A DNA stretch of 6,383 nucleotides from Pseudoruminococcus sp964385235. Its GTDB lineage: Bacteria > Bacillota > Clostridia > Oscillospirales > Acutalibacteraceae. Position 1 is the first letter of the stretch; each line of letters starts with the position of its first letter. Under the pieces are notes generated by a model that had not been told where the DNA came from, did not search any database, and was given only the letters and a program-made list of their open reading frames with translations. Both the position numbers and the translations under genes were made by a program. The stretch is taken from the NCBI GenBank assembly GCA_964385235.1, contig CAYLOD010000086.1:1-6383 (forward strand), in the 5' to 3' direction. This document shows positions 5,327-6,383 of this stretch, piece by piece.

Positions 5327-6274
5327 ATGTATCATCTTGGTATTGATCTCGGAGGAACAAATATTGTAGCGGGAGTAGTGGACGAGAGCTACAAAATAAT
5401 ATCAAAGGAAAGCTGCAAGACCAACGTCCCCCGGCCGGAGGAGGCGATATGCGACGACATGGCAACAGTCGCTAAAAAGGCTCTTGAATCAGCGGGTCTT
5501 ACGACGAGCGATATTTCGTTTGTCGGTATAGGCGTTCCCGGCGCGGTAAATGGTGAAACAGGCATGATTGAGTACGCCGCCAATCTGGGTTTTCACAACT
5601 GGCCTATTGTAAAAATGATGGAGGAAAGGCTCGGCACAAAGATCATGATTGAGAATGACGCGAACGCGGCGGCGCTCGGAGAGTTTCTCGCGGGAGCGGC
5701 AAAGGGCGCGAGGAACGCCGTGGCCATAACGCTCGGAACAGGCGTCGGCGGCGGCATCATAATTGACGGTAAGATTTACAGCGGCTCAAACTTCGCCGGC
5801 GCGGAGCTTGGGCACACGGTTATAGTATATGACGGCTGGGAATGCGGCTGCGGCAGAAAGGGCTGCTGGGAGGCATACGCTTCCGCGTCGGGTCTTATCA
5901 AAATGACTAAGGAGGCGATTCTCGCCGACAGCGAAAAGGGCGCGTGTATGCTCAGGCTTGCCGACGGGGATATAAACAACGTCGATGGCATTACGGCTTT
6001 CAACGCGATGCGCGAGGGTGATCCCGAGGGTACAGCCGTCGTTGACAAGTACATTCATTATCTCGCCTGCGGCATTACAAATGTTATAAATGTGTTCCAG
6101 CCTGACGTTCTCTGCATAGGCGGCGGTATCAGCCGTGAGGGCGAAACGCTCCTCGCTCCGCTCCGCGCAATCGTCGAAAAGGAACGTTACACAAAGCACA
6201 ACTCAAAGCAAACCGTCCTTTGCGCCGCGACTCTCGGCAACGACGCCGGAATAATCGGCGCGGCTTTCCTGTAG
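5327..6274 (+). CDS. glcK: ROK-family glucokinase
   Basis: This cytosolic sugar kinase is predicted to phosphorylate glucose to glucose-6-phosphate with ATP. The 315-residue length is normal. Visible motifs are the phosphate-binding loop GIDLGGTN (5-12), GIGVPGAV (67-74), catalytic ENDANAAALGE (109-119, Asp111), the second phosphate motif LGTGVGGGIIIDGKI (136-150), ELGHTVI (160-166) and the ROK zinc site CGCGRKGC (173-180). His163, Cys173, Cys175 and Cys180 are the zinc ligands. GGGIS (265-269) is the adenosine-motif region. There is no N-terminal helix-turn-helix, so this is a kinase and not a ROK repressor. Glucose specificity is inferred from overall similarity; another hexose is possible. 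The C-terminus (GIIGAAFL) is family-typical, so unlike pheA this gene keeps its own stop before the repeat array that begins 2 bp later. Confidence 0.92.
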   Translation: MYHLGIDLGGTNIVAGVVDESYKIISKESCKTNVPRPEEAICDDMATVAKKALESAGLTTSDISFVGIGVPGAVNGETGMIEYAANLGFHNWPIVKMMEERLGTKIMIENDANAAALGEFLAGAAKGARNAVAITLGTGVGGGIIIDGKIYSGSNFAGAELGHTVIVYDGWECGCGRKGCWEAYASASGLIKMTKEAILADSEKGACMLRLADGDINNVDGITAFNAMREGDPEGTAVVDKYIHYLACGITNVINVFQPDVLCIGGGISREGETLLAPLRAIVEKERYTKHNSKQTVLCAATLGNDAGIIGAAFL

Positions 6275-6275
6275 G

Positions 6276-6383
6276 ACGGAATACCTTCGCACGAAAGACG
6301 CGGTCGAGTACCTCGACACGAAAGACGCGGTCGAGTACCTCGACACGAAAGACGCGGTCGAGTACCTCGACACGAAAGACGCG
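6276..6383 (+). repeat. 27-bp tandem array matching the element's terminal module, running off the window
   Basis: Three identical 27-bp units lie at 6303-6329, 6330-6356 and 6357-6383, preceded by a degenerate unit at 6276-6302 (20 of 27 matches). Each unit is a perfect 6-bp palindrome GTCGAG-TAC-CTCGAC followed by a 12-nt tail ending AAAGACGCG. The unit is the reverse complement of 4178-4204 apart from two substitutions, and of 167-193 apart from three. The array is thus probably the expanded left end of another element copy continuing past base 6383. There are no spacers, so it is not a CRISPR array. Confidence 0.9.

Noticed and set aside
5776..6199. Antisense frames inside the glucokinase gene
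   Set aside because: The sense frame has all ROK motifs; the antisense frames have none and no start signal.
6276..6383. CRISPR array
   Set aside because: The units are directly contiguous with no spacers, and no cas gene is present.

Overview
The window looks like a piece of an uncultured Clostridia genome, plausibly a gut Oscillospirales-type organism. The signs are a fused AroQ chorismate mutase/prephenate dehydratase/ACT protein, the compact gene order aroA-aroC-pheA, a ROK glucokinase, extended -10 promoters, frequent GTG/TTG initiation alternatives and mid-range GC genes separated by AT-rich spacers. This placement is inferred from gene content and cannot be narrowed from the sequence alone.

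Layout. Positions 1-193 hold the right-hand part of a non-coding repeat element whose last 27 bases are the last nine codons of pheA. Positions 164-3677, on the minus strand, are a shikimate/phenylalanine operon transcribed aroA (EPSP synthase), aroC (chorismate synthase), pheA (chorismate mutase-prephenate dehydratase). Together they carry shikimate-3-phosphate to phenylpyruvate. Positions 3758-4204 hold a complete copy of the element, with terminal inverted repeats and an internal ~205 bp tandem duplication, between the divergent promoters of aroA and the next gene. Positions 4297-5136, plus strand, encode a membrane-anchored relative of VanY-type (M15B) D,D-carboxypeptidases in which every recognisable zinc-binding and catalytic position is substituted. 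Positions 5327-6274, plus strand, encode a ROK-family glucokinase. Positions 6276-6383 are a 27-bp tandem array running off the window.

The main point of interest is that the three repeat loci are one system. The 27-bp array unit, the reverse complement of the last 27 bp of the complete element, and the 3' end of pheA are versions of the same module: a GTCGAG-N3-CTCGAC palindrome followed by a 12-nt tail ending GACGCG. The element has no credible coding capacity, has inverted ends, folds into nested hairpins (one with paired compensatory changes between copies), has duplicated internally, and has probably rewritten one protein's C-terminus and supplied part of one promoter. It behaves like a miniature inverted-repeat (MITE-like) or structured-RNA repeat family. 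I do not recognise it as a named family.
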